Positions 50,581-59,908 of a DNA stretch of 64,000 nucleotides are shown piece after piece. The stretch is taken from the NCBI GenBank assembly GCA_036504855.1, contig DASXUL010000119.1, positions 20,689 through 84,688 of the forward strand. Reading direction: 5' to 3'. The DNA is from DASXUL01 sp036504855 (GTDB lineage: Bacteria; Armatimonadota; DTGP01; JAKQQT01). Within the stretch, counting starts at the first letter, position 1; each line of letters opens with the position of its first letter. The notes under the pieces are model-generated. The model worked only from the letters and a program-made list of their open reading frames with translations. It had not been told where the DNA came from and searched no databases. Position numbers and translations under genes: made by a program.

Positions 50581-53500
50581 ATGAACTCCCATGTGCGTCG
50601 CGTCATCCTCCTTGCCTTGCTCCTGCCGGTGATGTACAGACCGGCCGCGGGTGCAATCACTCCTCCATCGGGTTCCTGGATATGGAACCGCGAAACTGGA
50701 TCCACTCGCTGTTCCTACACGTACTTCCGGCGGTCGTTCACGCTGGATAGCGCCCCTCTCTCCGCGTCCGTAAAGGTCGCGGCCGATAGCCGCTACATTC
50801 TCTATGTCAACGGACAGAGGGTCGGCCGGGGCTCTTCCCGCTGTTTCAAGGCGCACCAGTACTACGACACCTGGGACATCCGCCCGTATCTGAACGCCGG
50901 GCAGAACGTAATCGCCGCGCTCGTCCATTTTTACGGCGAAGGGACGCTCCAGTACCAGATCGGCCGGCCTGGATTCCTGTGCGACGCGTCGATTATCACC
51001 AGTTCCTGCGCTACGGCGATCCGTAGCGATTCCACTTGGAGGGCGCTGCTGAGTAAGGCCTGGGATCGCACCCAGCCCCGTATGTCGAACGGAGTTGGAT
51101 ACGCCGATCTCTTCGATGCCCGGCTTGAGCCGGCCGGCTGGACGCAGGCGACCTTCGACGATTCGACGTGGCCCGCCGCGCAGGAGATTGGCGCTGCGGG
51201 AATGCCGCCGTGGACGGACCTGACTCCGCTGGACATCCCTGTTCAGCGGGAGACGCCCGTCCGCGCCGCCTCCGTCGTTATGGTGCAGCAGGTTAGCATC
51301 CCGAGATCTACTTGGCCCATCAATCTTGCTAAGCAGACTGGGGATAGCCGGACCACCCTCGTCGGGTTCCTATCGACATGGGTCTATAGCCCTACCGCGG
51401 TGACGGTTACGTTTCAACTCGCCAGTAGTGACCCTGACTATGTCTGGCTAAACGGCGTGCATGTGCTGGACCGTTGTTACGGGGGAGGCTACCTGGTAGG
51501 CATGCAGACCGCGACGGTATCGTTGCCGGCAGGGTGGTCGCGCCTCCTGGTGAAATCGGTGCGCCGAACGACAGCTTGGACGGTTGACCTCGCCTTCATG
51601 GGCTCCGGCGCGAGCGCCTTGATCGTGTCGGCGTTAAAAGACGTTTCTGCTCCAGACACATGGCGTGTCGGCCCAACGTACACTTACCCCGTTCCAGGCG
51701 TGACGTGGACGCCCTATATCACGGTGTACCCTCCGGAGACAGATCCAGATGATTCCACCTGGACGCAGTTCGCCACGACGATGTCGCCGATCCCGACGCC
51801 TTCGCGTGCATTACGCTGGGCGGCCCGCAGTCAGCCATCTCCCCCCCTTGTTACGAACGCCGCTAGTCTGCTAAAGGGCGACGCCTCCGCTGTGTTCGCT
51901 ACGTCCTCTACCGGGTGCGCTTCTGTCATTCTGGATATGGGCAAGGAGGTTTTCGGATATCCCGTCATCCAGATCAGCCAGGCGGTTGGCGGCGAAGTCG
52001 TGGAAGCTTCCTACGGCGAGACGCTGGAAGATGATCACGGAGCGCTACTGAGCCCTCTGACGCTGACATCCGGCGCTCTGAACCCCGAGCGAGAGGGCGT
52101 TCGTCAGACCGACGTATTCACGTGCCGCCCCGGCGCGAATACGTTTGAGCCGTTTGAGAAGAAGGCGTTTCGGTACATCGAACTGGATGTGCGCACGAAT
52201 GGCCGGCCCCTCACGGTCTCTCAGTTATACGTGAAGCTATCTACATATCCCGTGCAGGAGCGCGGTTCGTTCAGTTGCTCGGATGCGCGCCTCACCCGGT
52301 TGTGGGAAATGGGGCGGTGGACAACGCTTCTGAATATGGACGACGCCTTCACGGACTGCCCCTGGCGTGAGCGCGGGCAATGGTGGGGAGACGCTCGCGT
52401 TTCCGCTCTGACGAACTACTACTGCTTCGGCGACGCGGCCCTCGTCCGCCATGGACTGATTCAGGGAGCGCAGTCCCAGGACTCCGAAGGCGTTCTTCAA
52501 GGGGTGTTCCCCAACGATTGGGATCAGCGAATGCCCTCATACATGCTGATGTGGGTGTTCTCGATATGGGACTACGTGCTCTACACTGGCGACGTCTCGG
52601 CGTGTCCGATGTTCCTCCCGACCATCGAGCGCATCGTCAGCTTCCTTGACAAGCACACCAGCGCGTCGCGGGGCCTGCTCGAAGACGTGCCGTACTGGGT
52701 CTACATTGATTGGCTGCCAGGCATGGATTACGTGAACGTGGGCGCCAACTGCACGCTGAACTGCCTGTACTACCAGGCGCTGCGGTGTACAGCCAAGATG
52801 GCGCTGGCAGCCAATGACTGTGTTGCCGCAACGCGATACAGCCGGAAGGCCGAATCGCTGAAAGCGGCTATCAACAAGTACATGTGGAACCCGTCGGAGC
52901 ATTACTATAACGATCCCCTGGTCAACGGAGCCGGCACTGGCGTCTCCTCGCAGCACGCGAACTCGTGCGCCCTCGCGTTTGGCGTGGCGCCTCCAGACAG
53001 ATACGCGGAGATCGCCAACCGGATGTTCGCCGCTCCCGCAATGTACAGGCCAGGGCCATATTTCACCTCCTACGTGCTTGAGGGATTGGAAGCGGCGGGG
53101 CAAACCGATCTGGCGCTCAAGACCATTCGCGACAGTTACGCGCCCATGCTGGACTTTGGGTCGTCGACGACTTGGGAATCTTTCTACCCCTGCGCGAGTC
53201 TCGCCCATGCCTTCTCGAGCAGCCCGACGCGGTACCTGTCCTCGGCGATCCTCGGTCTTCGTCCGATCTCGCCTGGATGGAAGGACTGGCGCTTCGAACC
53301 ATCGTGGGGAGACCTGACCTGGGCGAAGGGCGTTGTTCCCACGCCTCAAGGCGACATATCGGCGAGCTGGACCCTGGCCACGAGCTCATTGGCGGCCTCC
53401 GTTACAGTGCCCGAGGGTACTGTGGGCCACGTGCGCATGCCGACTGCCGGGATGACGGGCTGGCACTGGAAGGTGAACGGTAGCGATGCGTTGCCCGACG

Positions 53501-53583
53501 GAGTCACCGCCGAGAACGCCAACGGAGCCTGGGCACTGCGGATTGCGGTAGCCGGAACCTACTCCATCTCGGCCACTCCGTAG
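50581..53583 (+). CDS. Exported alpha-L-rhamnosidase-like glycoside hydrolase, paralogue 2
   Basis: The 1000-residue product is a clear tandem paralogue of the preceding enzyme, with the same order of blocks. A signal peptide (VILLALLLPVMYRPAAGA) is followed by VAADSRYILYVNGQRVGRGS, DTWDIRPYL and GFLCDASI. The catalytic text NMDDAFTDCPWRERGQWWGD lies at about 585-604. The two proteins have clearly diverged over their middle parts, so they may act on different linkages or side chains. A strong hairpin follows the stop. Confidence 0.88.
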   Translation: MNSHVRRVILLALLLPVMYRPAAGAITPPSGSWIWNRETGSTRCSYTYFRRSFTLDSAPLSASVKVAADSRYILYVNGQRVGRGSSRCFKAHQYYDTWDIRPYLNAGQNVIAALVHFYGEGTLQYQIGRPGFLCDASIITSSCATAIRSDSTWRALLSKAWDRTQPRMSNGVGYADLFDARLEPAGWTQATFDDSTWPAAQEIGAAGMPPWTDLTPLDIPVQRETPVRAASVVMVQQVSIPRSTWPINLAKQTGDSRTTLVGFLSTWVYSPTAVTVTFQLASSDPDYVWLNGVHVLDRCYGGGYLVGMQTATVSLPAGWSRLLVKSVRRTTAWTVDLAFMGSGASALIVSALKDVSAPDTWRVGPTYTYPVPGVTWTPYITVYPPETDPDDSTWTQFATTMSPIPTPSRALRWAARSQPSPPLVTNAASLLKGDASAVFATSSTGCASVILDMGKEVFGYPVIQISQAVGGEVVEASYGETLEDDHGALLSPLTLTSGALNPEREGVRQTDVFTCRPGANTFEPFEKKAFRYIELDVRTNGRPLTVSQLYVKLSTYPVQERGSFSCSDARLTRLWEMGRWTTLLNMDDAFTDCPWRERGQWWGDARVSALTNYYCFGDAALVRHGLIQGAQSQDSEGVLQGVFPNDWDQRMPSYMLMWVFSIWDYVLYTGDVSACPMFLPTIERIVSFLDKHTSASRGLLEDVPYWVYIDWLPGMDYVNVGANCTLNCLYYQALRCTAKMALAANDCVAATRYSRKAESLKAAINKYMWNPSEHYYNDPLVNGAGTGVSSQHANSCALAFGVAPPDRYAEIANRMFAAPAMYRPGPYFTSYVLEGLEAAGQTDLALKTIRDSYAPMLDFGSSTTWESFYPCASLAHAFSSSPTRYLSSAILGLRPISPGWKDWRFEPSWGDLTWAKGVVPTPQGDISASWTLATSSLAASVTVPEGTVGHVRMPTAGMTGWHWKVNGSDALPDGVTAENANGAWALRIAVAGTYSISATP

Positions 53584-53601
53584 CGGGCTCCGGGCCGGAG
53601 C

Positions 53602-53633
53602 GAGGGGCGCCCTGCCGCGGCGGGGCGCCCCTC
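53602..53633 (+). terminator. Terminator hairpin after rhamnosidase 2
   Basis: GAGGGGCGCCC (53602-53612) pairs perfectly with GGGCGCCCCTC (53623-53633) around a 10-base loop. There is no T-run. Confidence 0.65.
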
Positions 53634-53731
53634 TCGTGGCTTCCCGATCTCCGGCACTTGCCATTTCTCGCGCGCATATCGCATCTTGCATGAGGCCGTA
53701 AGGCCGCAGTTTTCCTCTGAAAGGTGACCCC

Positions 53732-54724
53732 ATGGCCCAGCGTCTTCGCACCGCATCCGTGCCCCGCGCAACTGTCCGCGCCCATCCGCGCAACCCGCGC
53801 CCCGTGAACGATGAGCGGGTGGAAGCGATGGCCGCTTCCTATGAATCGGACCCCTCCATCCTGGAGCGCCATCCCATCCTCGTTTACATGTCCGATGGCC
53901 AGCTCACCGTGATCTCCGGCCATCATCGCCTGATGATGGCTAACCGGCTCAATCTCCCCGACGTGTGGGTGGATGAGTGGCAGATGACCGATGACGAGGC
54001 CTACTTCGAGCTGGTGCGCGCCAACGAGCAGGAGCCCCTGGATCTGCTCTCGTATGGCAAGCACTTCGCGCATATGCCCCAGCGGATGCTGCCCGGCCAG
54101 TATGCCAAGGCCATTGGGCGCAGCGCCACCTTCGTGGCCGCCGCGCGCCGCGCCGCCGACGTGTACGACGCGCTGCCCAAGCAGATGCGCGACCGCGTGG
54201 GCACGGAGTTCGGCGGCTGGTATCTGGCCCACATCGGGCGCGCCGACCCCGGCGTTTGGCTGGAGATCGCCGAGCAGGTTTTCGGAAGCCGGCTCACCGT
54301 CACGCAGACCGAACTCCTTGTGAACGAGTATTTGGGCAAGGCGAAGCGCCCCAACGCCCCGGCGCCCTCCGGCGGCCATACCGATGGTAACCCGTTCCTG
54401 GAAGATGCCAATGCCGTTCAGCCGGCCACCGAGGAGGAGCGCGAGGCGTTTATGAAGGAGGCCGCCGAGGCCGGCCGACAGCGCCGCAAGGCCGAGGACG
54501 AGCCGATGTTCCGCAGCGGCGGGGGGGCCGGCGAGGGCCGCCGCGTGAAGGCCATGAAGATCCCCGACGGCGCCGACCCGCGCGAGGTGTTTGGAATGGT
54601 GCTGCACCTCTTCCGCCAGGCCCAGGAATTCGTGTTTGCCATCAACCCCGGCGACCTGGACGGCGAGCAGAAGGACATGGCGCGCCAGCTTCTGAAGGAC
54701 TTGCTGGACTCGTTGGATCGCTAG
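53732..54724 (+). CDS. ParB N-terminal-domain protein
   Basis: The 330-residue protein has a ParB/sulfiredoxin-like domain (about 7-100: RAHPRNPRPVNDERVEAMAAS, then HPILVYMSDGQLTVISGHHRLMMANRL). A region that may be a DNA-binding helical domain follows (about 120-195: GQYAKAIGRSATFVAAARRA). The second half is charged, with a Gly-rich segment near 255. It is not next to parA, so it is not an ordinary chromosome partition gene. Some stand-alone ParB-domain proteins are CTP-binding regulators or nucleases. AAAGGTGACCCC precedes the ATG. Confidence 0.78.
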   Translation: MAQRLRTASVPRATVRAHPRNPRPVNDERVEAMAASYESDPSILERHPILVYMSDGQLTVISGHHRLMMANRLNLPDVWVDEWQMTDDEAYFELVRANEQEPLDLLSYGKHFAHMPQRMLPGQYAKAIGRSATFVAAARRAADVYDALPKQMRDRVGTEFGGWYLAHIGRADPGVWLEIAEQVFGSRLTVTQTELLVNEYLGKAKRPNAPAPSGGHTDGNPFLEDANAVQPATEEEREAFMKEAAEAGRQRRKAEDEPMFRSGGGAGEGRRVKAMKIPDGADPREVFGMVLHLFRQAQEFVFAINPGDLDGEQKDMARQLLKDLLDSLDR

Positions 54725-55141
54725 CCGGCCGAACCTGTTTCGCCTCTCCCACAAAGCGTGCGGCGGCCTGCCCCCGCTTTCGCTGCGGCTCAGCCCAGCG
54801 AGAGCGGGGGCAAACGTCATGCGCTTCCACTCACGGCGCCCTGAGTGCAGTGAAGGGTCTCGTCCTAACCTGCCGCGTCAAGATGCGTCTCTGGCGCCCA
54901 TAGAATCCCCGCCCCGGGCGCCTGACACTGTGCGCCATGCGGCGGCCCGAGGTAACGATGGAGGGAAGCGCCCGGTACGATGCCGGCAGTACGCTTGCCG
55001 GGCCGTTTGCACGACCAAACGACAATCTTGTGCAACCGCTTCGGGCGCTGCTGGGATCGGGTGATGTTCACGCGGCAATCGTGCCATAGTGAATGAAACC
55101 TAACCCAGAAGCGCCCTTTGCGCTATGAATGGACCGAACGC
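54725..55141 (+). other. 417-base spacer between the ParB-domain gene and thrC
   Basis: No gene is supported. The notable structure is a long hairpin, TGCCCCCGCT (54769-54778) pairing with 54803-54812, with a further inner stem (TCGCTG/CAGCGA); it probably ends the ParB-gene transcript. I looked for a threonine T-box and saw only a poor match (GGGTGATGTTCACGCGG), which I do not accept. Confidence 0.55.
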
Positions 55142-56221
55142 ATGAGTATCAACTGGCCGGGCCTTATCCGGCACTACGCGGAATATCTCCCTGTTAGCGA
55201 TCAGACGCCTGTCGTCACCCTCCTGGAGGGAGCCACGCCGCTCATCCCGGCGCCCGCCATCTCGGCCCGCGTGGGCCGGGGCGCCCGCGTCTACCTGAAG
55301 TACGAAGGACTCAACCCCACGGGTTCCTTCAAGGACCGCGGGATGACCATGGCCATCAGCAAGGCGGCCGAGGCCGGCGCCAAGGCCGTCATGTGCGCCT
55401 CAACCGGCAACACCTCCGCCAGCGCCGCCGCCTACGCGGCCCGCGCCGGGATGAAATGCATCGTGCTTCTGGAATATCACCAGGGCGCCATCGCCATGGG
55501 CAAGCTGGCCCAGGCCCTCATTGAGGGCGCCGTGGTGGTTCCAGTGGAGGGCAACTTCGACCAGAGCCTCCAGTTGGCGCGCGATATGACGGAGCATTAC
55601 CCCATCACCCTCGTGAACTCGGTGAACCCTTACCGCATCGAGGGGCAGAAGACCGGCGCCTTCGAAATCGTGGACGTATTGGGCCGCGCGCCGGACTTCC
55701 ACTGTATCCCCGTGGGCAACGCCGGGAACATCACGGCGTACTGGAAGGGCTACAAGGAGTACCGAGCCTGCGGGAAGTCGAGCAGCCTGCCGAAGATGAT
55801 GGGCTTCCAGAGCGCCGGGGCCGCCCCCATCGTGCTGGGCCATCCCGTTGAGGATCCGCAGACCATCGCTACCGCCATCAAGATCGGCAACCCCGCTTCG
55901 TGGAAGCAGGCGGAAGCCGCCCGTGATGAGTCTGGCGGCGACATCCAGACGGTGACCGACGACCAAATCCTGGAGGCCTACCGCCTTTTGGCCAGCCGCG
56001 AGGGCGTGTTCTGCGAGCCCGCCAGCGCCGCAAGCGTGGCCGGCCTTCTGCAACTGGCCGATTCCGGTTACCTGGACGCCGCCGGCGTGGCGGACCCCGT
56101 CATCGTCTGCGTTCTCACCGGCCACGGCCTGAAGGATCCGGACCGCGCCCTGGCCCAGGTGGCCCTTCCCGACCCCCTGCCGCCCGATGAGAAGGCCATC
56201 GCGAGGGCGATTGGGTTCTAG
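55142..56221 (+). CDS. thrC: Threonine synthase
   Basis: ThrC converts O-phosphohomoserine to threonine with PLP. The 359-residue protein starts MSINWPGLIRHYAEYLPVSD, then TPVVTLLEGATPL. The PLP lysine is K64 in TGSFKDRG. The STGNTSASAAAYAARAGM phosphate-binding stretch and GNAGNITAYWKGY are typical. The ATG at 55142 is preferred over a TTG 24 bases upstream because the family begins here. No other threonine genes are adjacent. Confidence 0.95.
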   Translation: MSINWPGLIRHYAEYLPVSDQTPVVTLLEGATPLIPAPAISARVGRGARVYLKYEGLNPTGSFKDRGMTMAISKAAEAGAKAVMCASTGNTSASAAAYAARAGMKCIVLLEYHQGAIAMGKLAQALIEGAVVVPVEGNFDQSLQLARDMTEHYPITLVNSVNPYRIEGQKTGAFEIVDVLGRAPDFHCIPVGNAGNITAYWKGYKEYRACGKSSSLPKMMGFQSAGAAPIVLGHPVEDPQTIATAIKIGNPASWKQAEAARDESGGDIQTVTDDQILEAYRLLASREGVFCEPASAASVAGLLQLADSGYLDAAGVADPVIVCVLTGHGLKDPDRALAQVALPDPLPPDEKAIARAIGF

Positions 56222-56282
56222 CAACGGCGCCGGGCCCCGCGCGGGGCGCAGATGGTATCATGGGTGGCAAGGAGGGAACGGT

Positions 56283-56534
56283 ATGGCCACGACCGTGATA
56301 GAGGTGGAGGTAGACGGGGAAACCGCGCGCAAGTGTCGCGAGGCCGATCCGGAAGCTCGCCGTTGGTACGGAAGGGTTCTGTCCGGCTGGCTGGCGTCAC
56401 CGGAAGAGCGCGCACAAGCGGGCGCACGCCTCCGCGAATCGATGTCGCATGCGAGCGCCGACGCGCGGCGGCGCGGACTCACTCCAGAGATCCTCGAAGA
56501 GATCCTGCACGATGGTTACGCGGTGGGTGTTTGA
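56283..56534 (+). CDS. Probable antitoxin of a PIN-type toxin-antitoxin pair
   Basis: The 83-residue product starts MATTVIEVEVDGETARKCREA and is highly charged and helical, as type II antitoxins often are. It has no motif I can name. GGAGGGAACGGT precedes the ATG. Its 3' end overlaps the PIN-domain gene by 23 bases. The frame is open further upstream, but that would run into thrC. Confidence 0.6.
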   Translation: MATTVIEVEVDGETARKCREADPEARRWYGRVLSGWLASPEERAQAGARLRESMSHASADARRRGLTPEILEEILHDGYAVGV

Positions 56535-56733
56535 CACGAATGTGCTCGTAGGCGCCTTCCTGTTTGACACCTCCATCCCCGGCCATGCCGTTATGAGCGC
56601 CAGCCAGGGTGACATGCTGTTGTTCAGCGTTACAACCTGGGCGGAGCTTCGTGCGGTTCCTCTCACCATCGGGCTTCCTGAAGGCATTCGCCGGCATGGC
56701 GAAAGGCTGAGTGCTCTCCGCTTGTCTGCATGA
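56512..56733 (+). pseudogene. Truncated PIN-domain toxin
   Basis: The 73-residue product starts MVTRWVFDTNVLVGAFLFDT, a clear PIN-domain N-terminus with its first catalytic Asp, and contains the middle Glu in TTWAELRAV. PIN toxins of this type are usually 130-150 residues. The C-terminal half with the last acidic residues (around the G-D motif) is missing, and the reading frame ends 6 bases before a 21-bp inverted repeat. It is probably inactive. The overlap with the upstream small gene is typical of toxin-antitoxin modules. Confidence 0.65.
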
Positions 56734-56739
56734 CCTATG

Positions 56740-56820
56740 GAAATGGCGGGCTACCATGGCAACCCCCCCTCGGGGACTGAACCGGCGAAGGCCGGTATCG
56801 CCATGGTAGCCCGCCATTTC
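56740..56820. repeat. 21-bp inverted repeat with inner hairpin
   Basis: Arms 56740-56760 and 56800-56820 (starting GAAATGGCGGGCTACCATGG) are exact complements. The loop holds another perfect 6-bp hairpin (ACCGGC/GCCGGT at 56781-56796). It lies between the convergent PIN and glnA genes and may be a two-way terminator or a small inserted element. Confidence 0.85.
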
Positions 56821-56841
56821 TGTGGCAGAAGGTGAAGGTTC

Positions 56842-58170
56842 TTACAGAACGCCGAAGTACTCGTTCTTCTCCCAGTCGGTGACGGTGGCGCGGAAGCGGT
56901 CCCATTCCAGCTTCTTATTGGCGATGAGCTTCTTGAAGCAGTGGTCGCCCAGGGCCTTCTTCAGGAGGGCGCTGCCTTCGGCCACGGCGATGGCCTGATC
57001 CAGGTCTCCCGGCAGGGTCTTGATGCCCTGCTCAACGCGCTCTTCCTCGGTGAGCTTGTAGAGGTTGCCGTGCGAGATGGGCGGGCACGGGTAGTTCTTC
57101 TCGATGCCTTCCAGGCCGGCGGCCAGCATGGCGGCGAAGCCGAGGTAGGGGTTGCCGGCCGGATCCGGGCTGCGGAGCTCGATGCGGGTGGCGTTTTCCT
57201 TACCCGGCTTGTAGCCGGGGATGCGGATCAAGTCGCTGCGGTTCTTCACGGCCCAGCTCACGTACACCGGGGCCTCATATCCAGGCACCAGGCGCTTGTA
57301 GGAGTTCACCCACTGGTTCAGCACCAGGGTGATCTCCGGGATGTGGGTCATCAGGCCGCCGATGTACTGCTTGGCGGTGTCGGACAGATGGTTCTCATCG
57401 GACGTATCGAAGAACGCGTTCCGATCGCCCTTGAAGAGGCTCTGGTGCACGTGCATACCGGAGCCGTTCTGGCCGCCCAGAGGCTTCGGCATGAAGGTGG
57501 CATGCACTCCGTTGGCCAGGGCCACTTCCTTCACCACCAGGCGATAGGTCATGGCGTTGTCGGCCATGGTCAGCGCGTCGGTGTAGCGCAGGTCAATCTC
57601 GTGCTGGCTGTGGGCCACCTCGTGGTGGCTGTACTCAACGCCGATGCCCATAGCTTCCAGGGCGATGACGGTTTCGCGGCGCAGGTCGTGAGCCACGTCC
57701 ACGGCGGTCTGGTCGAAGTAGCCGCCTTCGTCCAGCGGCGTAGGATCGTTGGCGCCCTTGAAGTAGAAGTACTCGAGCTCCGGTCCAACGTAGAAGGTGA
57801 AGCCGAGGTCGGCCGCGCGCTTCAGTTGGCGGCGCAGCACGTAGCGCGGGTCGCCTTCATACGGCGTGCCGTCGGCGGCGTTCTTGATGTCGCAGAACAT
57901 CCGGGCCACCGGAACACTGCCGCTGAAAGGAAGCAGGACGAAGGTCGATGGGTCCGGCATGGCGATCATGTCGGATTCGTCGATGCGGGCGAAGCCCTCA
58001 ACCGACGATCCGTCGAACCCCATCCCCTCTTCCATCGCGTTCTCCAACTCGTCGCGGGTGATGGCAACGGACTTCAGAAAGCCCAGGATGTCGGTGAACC
58101 AGAGTTGGATAAAACGGACGTCCAGATCTTTCGCCTGACGCAACACATACTCGGTATCTTTCGTGCTCAT
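56842..58170 (-). CDS. glnA: Glutamine synthetase, type I
   Basis: GlnA joins ammonia to glutamate with ATP. The 442-residue protein starts MSTKDTEYVLRQAK, with GAGGT before the ATG; a longer start 12 bases upstream is less likely. Family blocks include FDGSSVEGFARIDESDM, GPELEYFYF, NGSGMHVHQSLF and the ATP-binding ELRSPDPAGNPYL. The length and the absence of the adenylylation-site text (NLYDLPPEE) place it in the GSI-alpha group, which is usually feedback-inhibited rather than adenylylated. Confidence 0.96.
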   Translation of the reverse strand: MSTKDTEYVLRQAKDLDVRFIQLWFTDILGFLKSVAITRDELENAMEEGMGFDGSSVEGFARIDESDMIAMPDPSTFVLLPFSGSVPVARMFCDIKNAADGTPYEGDPRYVLRRQLKRAADLGFTFYVGPELEYFYFKGANDPTPLDEGGYFDQTAVDVAHDLRRETVIALEAMGIGVEYSHHEVAHSQHEIDLRYTDALTMADNAMTYRLVVKEVALANGVHATFMPKPLGGQNGSGMHVHQSLFKGDRNAFFDTSDENHLSDTAKQYIGGLMTHIPEITLVLNQWVNSYKRLVPGYEAPVYVSWAVKNRSDLIRIPGYKPGKENATRIELRSPDPAGNPYLGFAAMLAAGLEGIEKNYPCPPISHGNLYKLTEEERVEQGIKTLPGDLDQAIAVAEGSALLKKALGDHCFKKLIANKKLEWDRFRATVTDWEKNEYFGVL

Positions 58171-58362
58171 GGAAAACCTCATTCGCCAATGTGTAACCCC
58201 GGTTGTCCGGGAAGGGTAAAGAGATATGGGACGGCGACGCCGGCCGGCACAAGCCGCGCCGTGACCGCTACCCTGCGCATGCGTGGCGCCGGCTCCGTCC
58301 CCCAGCCACTAAATCTAGCAGAGTTGTGTTACGATTACGTAACGTGTTGAGGGAGGCGGAAA

Positions 58363-59214
58363 ATGGCCGGTCCGATGGACTTCTGGCGACTGGTGCGCGA
58401 GGTGAACCCCAACGGCATCCATCAGGACGCCGACCGCGCGTTTCGCGTTGCGGCGCTGGGCAGCGAGCCCGAATTGGCGGAATTGCGCCGCCTGGCCGGT
58501 TTCGACGTGGCCGAGAACCGCGCCCGCGCGGGTGACCGTTGGCTGGAGGCGGCGCTGCCCCTCTCCGATTCGGATCGCCCTCGCGTGGCTGCATGCACCT
58601 TCGCGCTCACCCTCTCCCGGAACGCCGAGAACATCCCCATCACCGTTTGGCGGTTGGATCCGCAGGCGATGGAGCCGGCGATCAGCGCGATTCTCGACAA
58701 GTACCCCGACCTCAATATCGCGCTTCCACGCGCGGTGCCGGCCTTTCGGTCCATCGCAACGGATCGCATCATCGCCGCCGCCGCGCGCGCCAACACCCAA
58801 CTCGCCCTGGCTTCGGCCCTGCCCGGCGTTGTGCCGTGGACCGCCGTGCTGCTTCCGGCCGCCGCGTTTCCGGATATGGTCCTGCTGACAAAGAACCAGG
58901 GGATGATGTGCCTGCGCATCGCCGCCGCCTATGGGTTCCCCGTTGAGCCCCAGCGCCGCCTCGCCGAACTGGGCGGGGTGATTGGAGTGGCGTTCGGCTG
59001 GAGGGCGCTGGCGCGCGAGTTGGTTGGGCTCGTTCCGGGGGGCGTTGGGGCCGGGCTGAAGGGCGCCATCGCCTACGCCGCCACCGTCACGACCGGTCGC
59101 GCCGCCCAGGCGCTCTACAGCGGCGGCGCGCTGCCCACCGTCAAAGAGCGGACCGAGATCTTCCGCGAGGCGTTCCGCCGCCGCCGCGCCGAGCCGGAAG
59201 CCTCCCCGGCGTGA
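58363..59214 (+). CDS. DUF697-like membrane-associated protein
   Basis: The 283-residue protein ends with a block, about 185-265 (LRIAAAYGFPVEPQRRLAELG, then LVPGGVGAGLKGAIAYAATV), that fits DUF697. That domain has hydrophobic helices and is often attached to GTPases such as YcjF-type proteins. Here no GTPase domain is present; the N-terminal half is a winding helical region with no motif I know. GGAGG lies just before the ATG. The neighbour glnA is divergent. Confidence 0.7.
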   Translation: MAGPMDFWRLVREVNPNGIHQDADRAFRVAALGSEPELAELRRLAGFDVAENRARAGDRWLEAALPLSDSDRPRVAACTFALTLSRNAENIPITVWRLDPQAMEPAISAILDKYPDLNIALPRAVPAFRSIATDRIIAAAARANTQLALASALPGVVPWTAVLLPAAAFPDMVLLTKNQGMMCLRIAAAYGFPVEPQRRLAELGGVIGVAFGWRALARELVGLVPGGVGAGLKGAIAYAATVTTGRAAQALYSGGALPTVKERTEIFREAFRRRRAEPEASPA

Positions 59215-59228
59215 AGGCCCAGGATGCC

Positions 59229-59343
59229 CAGCGAGTGAACTCGCGGGCGACGAGGGGCACAAAGTCCGCCTACGCGGACTGATTCCGCAGTCGCCGTAGG
59301 GCGACTTGCGTCCCTTCGTTGCCCGCGAGTTCACTCGCTCGGC
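59229..59343. repeat. Palindromic element R2, copy 3
   Basis: It has the same architecture as 21662-21777: outer arms CAGCGAGTGAACTCGCGGGC and CGTTGCCCGCGAGTTCACTC, with inner hairpins AGTCCGCCTACGCGGACT and AGTCGCCGTAGGGCGACT. It separates convergent genes. Confidence 0.85.
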
Positions 59344-59353
59344 GCTTCCTTCA

Positions 59354-59803
59354 TCAGGCGGTGCGCGCCAGGATGTCCGCCGCGTGCATCAGATCGTGCG
59401 CCACGAGCTTGCGCGCCTGTTCCTCCAGCGTGCCGGGACCATATAGAGAGTGAACGCCCGTGCGCTGCAGCGCGTCGGCGGGCAGAGAGCGCAGGTAGGC
59501 GGTTGTGGCCGCGCGCCTGGCGCTGAACGCGGCAAGCCCCTCGGCGAGCGGAATCCCCGCGTATGCCTTCTCGGAGAGGCGCTGGCCCGGATCGTAGTCG
59601 GGGAAGCTGGGGTTGTCGCTCTCCGCCATGGCTTTGAAGCGGCCGAGGAAGACCCCTTCCATCTCGGCCGGGGTAAAGAGATCCGGGTCCGCGCGATGGT
59701 TGAGCGTCGTTTCGGGAATGATCTCGGTGAGCCGGCGCAAGAGCCCCGGGGTCATATCCAGCGTCTTCAGCTCCATTTGCCACGCATGCGATGGCGTCGC
59801 CAT
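59354..59803 (-). CDS. DinB-like four-helix protein
   Basis: The 149-residue protein looks like the DinB/YfiT superfamily: alternating amphipathic helices with LLRRLTEIIPETTLNHRADP near the start, a helix ending with AYLRSLPADALQRTGV and a C-terminal metal-type helix ARKLVAHDLMHAADI. DinB-like proteins often bind a metal and act as thiol transferases or damage-response enzymes. The predicted fold is firmer than the function. Confidence 0.75.
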   Translation of the reverse strand: MATPSHAWQMELKTLDMTPGLLRRLTEIIPETTLNHRADPDLFTPAEMEGVFLGRFKAMAESDNPSFPDYDPGQRLSEKAYAGIPLAEGLAAFSARRAATTAYLRSLPADALQRTGVHSLYGPGTLEEQARKLVAHDLMHAADILARTA

Positions 59804-59908
59804 TCTGTGCTCCTTTTACGGTACCGGTGATGTCGCCATGGTACGCGTGAGGCGGGCCCGCGGTCAAACCCCGGAGAGCGTTAGAATGAGTACAGAGAGG
59901 GATGTGGG

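Noticed and set aside
55020..55085. T-box riboswitch before thrC
   Set aside because: The only candidate (GGGTGATGTTCACGCGG) differs from the T-box core at several fixed places, and no specifier loop or terminator pair was found.
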